From Barnesiella sp. (GTDB lineage: Bacteria; Bacteroidota; Bacteroidia; Bacteroidales; Muribaculaceae), in NCBI GenBank assembly GCA_014801065.1, contig JAAVEX010000091.1, positions 1 to 7,804 on the forward strand: a stretch of DNA of 7,804 nt, in the 5' to 3' direction. The position numbers and the translations under genes are program-made. Below are positions 6,576 through 7,804 of this stretch, piece by piece (position 1 is the first letter of the stretch; each line of letters begins with the position of its first letter). The notes under the pieces were generated by a model. The model saw only the letters and a program-made list of their open reading frames with translations, was not told where the DNA came from and ran no database searches.

Positions 6576-7450
6576 TGCGTAAATTAGTCATATTCCTTAT
6601 TGCGGCCCTCTTTGTAGCTGGCGATATGCTTGCCGCTTCCCCTGAAGCTGCTCAAAGACATGTGCGCAATGCCGTCAGCAATGGCAACGATGCATATCGT
6701 GCCAAGGATTATTCAAAAGCTGAGACTTATTATAGAGAGGCGTTGCAATATGACAAAAATGCCTCCACCGCTCTATTTAATCTTGCCTTGACTCTCTTGC
6801 GTAAAAATGGCAATCCGGTAGCGCAAAACCGAAAAAATGATTCTGCGGATGGTTCCGAGAAAAAAAACGCAAACATATCAGACCCTGTTCAGTTATTCAA
6901 CGATGTTATCACTCTTAACCGCGATGCTAACCTTGTGGTTAACTCCTTTTATAATTTAGGCAACATTTATTTTGAAGCCAATGATCTTCCTCAGAGTATC
7001 GCTTACTATAAAGAAGCGTTGCGTAGGGATCAGAATCATATCAAGGCTCGACAGAATCTTCGCGTGGCTCAGCTGAAACTTCAGCAGCAACAAGATCAGA
7101 AGAATAATCAGGATCAGCAGAATCAGGACCAAAAGGACAACAAAGATCAAAATAAAGATAAAGAAAACCAGGATAAAAATCAAGATCAGAACAATAACCA
7201 GAACAACGATAAACAAAAAGATCAGGATAAAGACAAAAACGACTCTTCCGACAAAAATAACCCCGAAAACAAGCCGAAAGAAAATAATGGAAATCAGGGC
7301 AACTCAGGCAGTCAAAAACCTGCCATGACAAAGGAAAATTCTGATAAGATTCTTGAATCGGCGAAAAAACAAGAAGAACAGACCCGCAAAAAGGTAGAGA
7401 TGCGACGCGGATCTCAGACCACACGTCGCACAACAGATCGTCCCTGGTGA
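6572..7450 (+). CDS. batC: BatC, exported TPR protein with low-complexity tail
   Basis: The 292-residue product has a signal peptide (1 to about 22, likely cut near DMLA-AS). TPR-type helices follow: GNDAYRAKDYSKAETYYREAL (38-58, paired with the helix from 64-77), a polar insertion (about 84-103), and NSFYNLGNIYFEANDLPQSIAYYKEAL (124-150) with a capping helix. Residues 171-249 are almost entirely Q, N, D and K. The C-terminus returns to a conserved type: NSDKILESAKKQEEQTRKKV (256-275) and a terminal DRPW. Bacteroidetes BatC proteins commonly end in an acidic/basic residue plus tryptophan, so the tail is probably functional. TPR domains bind peptides or proteins, so BatC may scaffold BatA/BatB or BatD in the periplasm (inference). 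The start ATG at 6572 overlaps the batB stop; a second ATG is at 6575. Confidence 0.9.
   Translation: MMRKLVIFLIAALFVAGDMLAASPEAAQRHVRNAVSNGNDAYRAKDYSKAETYYREALQYDKNASTALFNLALTLLRKNGNPVAQNRKNDSADGSEKKNANISDPVQLFNDVITLNRDANLVVNSFYNLGNIYFEANDLPQSIAYYKEALRRDQNHIKARQNLRVAQLKLQQQQDQKNNQDQQNQDQKDNKDQNKDKENQDKNQDQNNNQNNDKQKDQDKDKNDSSDKNNPENKPKENNGNQGNSGSQKPAMTKENSDKILESAKKQEEQTRKKVEMRRGSQTTRRTTDRPW
7082..7318 (+). repeat. Q/N/D/K-rich low-complexity coding tract in batC
   Basis: About 79 codons of batC repeat short CAG/AAT/GAT/AAA-type combinations such as DQKDNKDQNKDK. The + strand is strongly A-rich and T-poor here. The encoded segment is polar and surely disordered, making a flexible spacer between the TPR domain and the conserved C-terminal motif. 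Irregular near-repeats suggest growth and decay by slippage. The complementary strand encodes long hydrophobic runs that are a by-product, not a gene. Confidence 0.85.
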
Positions 7451-7495
7451 TCTTCTTCCATATAATATTATGTTTTGTTTCAACATGACAATCTG

Positions 7496-7804
7496 ATGAT
7501 GAAAAGAATATATCTGACTACATTATTCACCATACTCTGTACATTGACCGGCTTCGCTGCCGGCAATGTGTCATTTTCGGTAAATGTAAGAGATCGCAAC
7601 ATTCGCGTGGGTGATAAATTCCAGGTGACATTCGTACTCAAAAACGCATCCGGCACACCCAATCTTGGTTCACCCGAAATTCCCGGCTGTCGACTGACAT
7701 TCGGGCCCGGCATATCTCGTGCGCAGAGCTATTCTAATATAAATGGTCGGGCTGAAAGCTCCTCGTCTATTGAATATACATACACTTATGTGGCCGAAAA
7801 AGAA
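7496..7804 (+). CDS. batD: BatD N-terminus (3' truncated by window)
   Basis: An open frame runs from ATG 7496 to the window end (103 codons, no stop), after a 45-bp gap from batC. It starts with a basic n-region and hydrophobic segment MKRIYLTTLFTILCTLTGFA, a signal peptide likely cut near residue 21-23. Next come VSFSVNVRDRNIRVGDKFQVTF (25-46), SPEIPGCRLTFGPGISRAQS (59-78), NINGRAES (81-88) and a tyrosine-rich YTYTYVAEKE (94-103). This matches the start of BatD oxygen-tolerance proteins, which have repeated periplasmic beta domains with a GP-x-x-S-x-S motif and usually a C-terminal membrane segment (not visible here). BatD would form the bulk of the periplasmic part of the Bat complex (inference). 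A second ATG at 7499 is equally possible as the start. Confidence 0.9.
   Translation, partial: MMKRIYLTTLFTILCTLTGFAAGNVSFSVNVRDRNIRVGDKFQVTFVLKNASGTPNLGSPEIPGCRLTFGPGISRAQSYSNINGRAESSSSIEYTYTYVAEKE

Noticed and set aside
6956..7216. Minus-strand open frame of 86 codons that is almost entirely Leu, Ile and Val
   Set aside because: It is the complement of the Q/N/D/K-rich batC tract; GAT, CAG and AAT codons read backwards give hydrophobic ones. No independent start context or family resemblance.
7469..7477. TATGTTTTG in the batC-batD gap as an internal promoter
   Set aside because: It has one base too many between TA and TTTG, and no -33 element is visible in the end of batC; a 45-bp gap is normal inside an operon.

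Overview
The window looks like chromosomal DNA from a Bacteroidales-type gut anaerobe. The reasons are a Bacteroides aerotolerance (bat) gene cluster in its usual order, HU-family genes with Bacteroidetes-style sequences, near absence of Shine-Dalgarno motifs before clear starts, and a match to the Bacteroidetes -7 promoter element. All genes read on the + strand. I saw no RNA gene, mobile element or CRISPR array.

Region 1 (1-1052) holds two translationally coupled genes. The first is the last 28 codons of an HU/IHF-family protein. Its stop overlaps by 4 bp the start of a 322-residue protein with an N-terminal HU-like fold that lacks the usual DNA-clasping arm. That protein continues as a long acidic linker and ends in a single C-terminal membrane segment, so it would be a nucleoid-type domain tethered to the inner membrane.

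Region 2 (1053-1469) is AT-rich and has no gene. It holds a hairpin just after the HU-like gene, a candidate promoter (TAATTTTG at 1197-1204) with a perfect 15-bp palindrome just upstream of it, an inverted repeat just downstream, and a strong imperfect hairpin about 42 bp before the next start codon. This is the probable control region of the operon that follows.

Region 3 (1470-7804, running off the end) is the bat operon. In order it encodes a MoxR-type AAA+ ATPase, a DUF58 protein, a signal-peptide/membrane protein with a cytoplasmic helical domain, BatA and BatB (membrane-anchored von Willebrand factor A proteins with intact MIDAS motifs), BatC (exported TPR protein with a Q/N/D/K-rich tail) and the N-terminus of BatD. 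Gaps are short and two junctions are ATGA overlaps. By analogy with other MoxR/VWA modules, the ATPase and DUF58 protein would act in the cytoplasm on an envelope complex of BatA, BatB, BatC, BatD and the third-gene product. The cluster was named for an aerotolerance phenotype in Bacteroides fragilis; its molecular substrate is not settled as far as I know. batE, expected next, lies beyond the window.

The cluster is a known type. The less ordinary parts are the armless, membrane-anchored HU-like protein, the structured 416-bp control region and the composition of the BatC tail.
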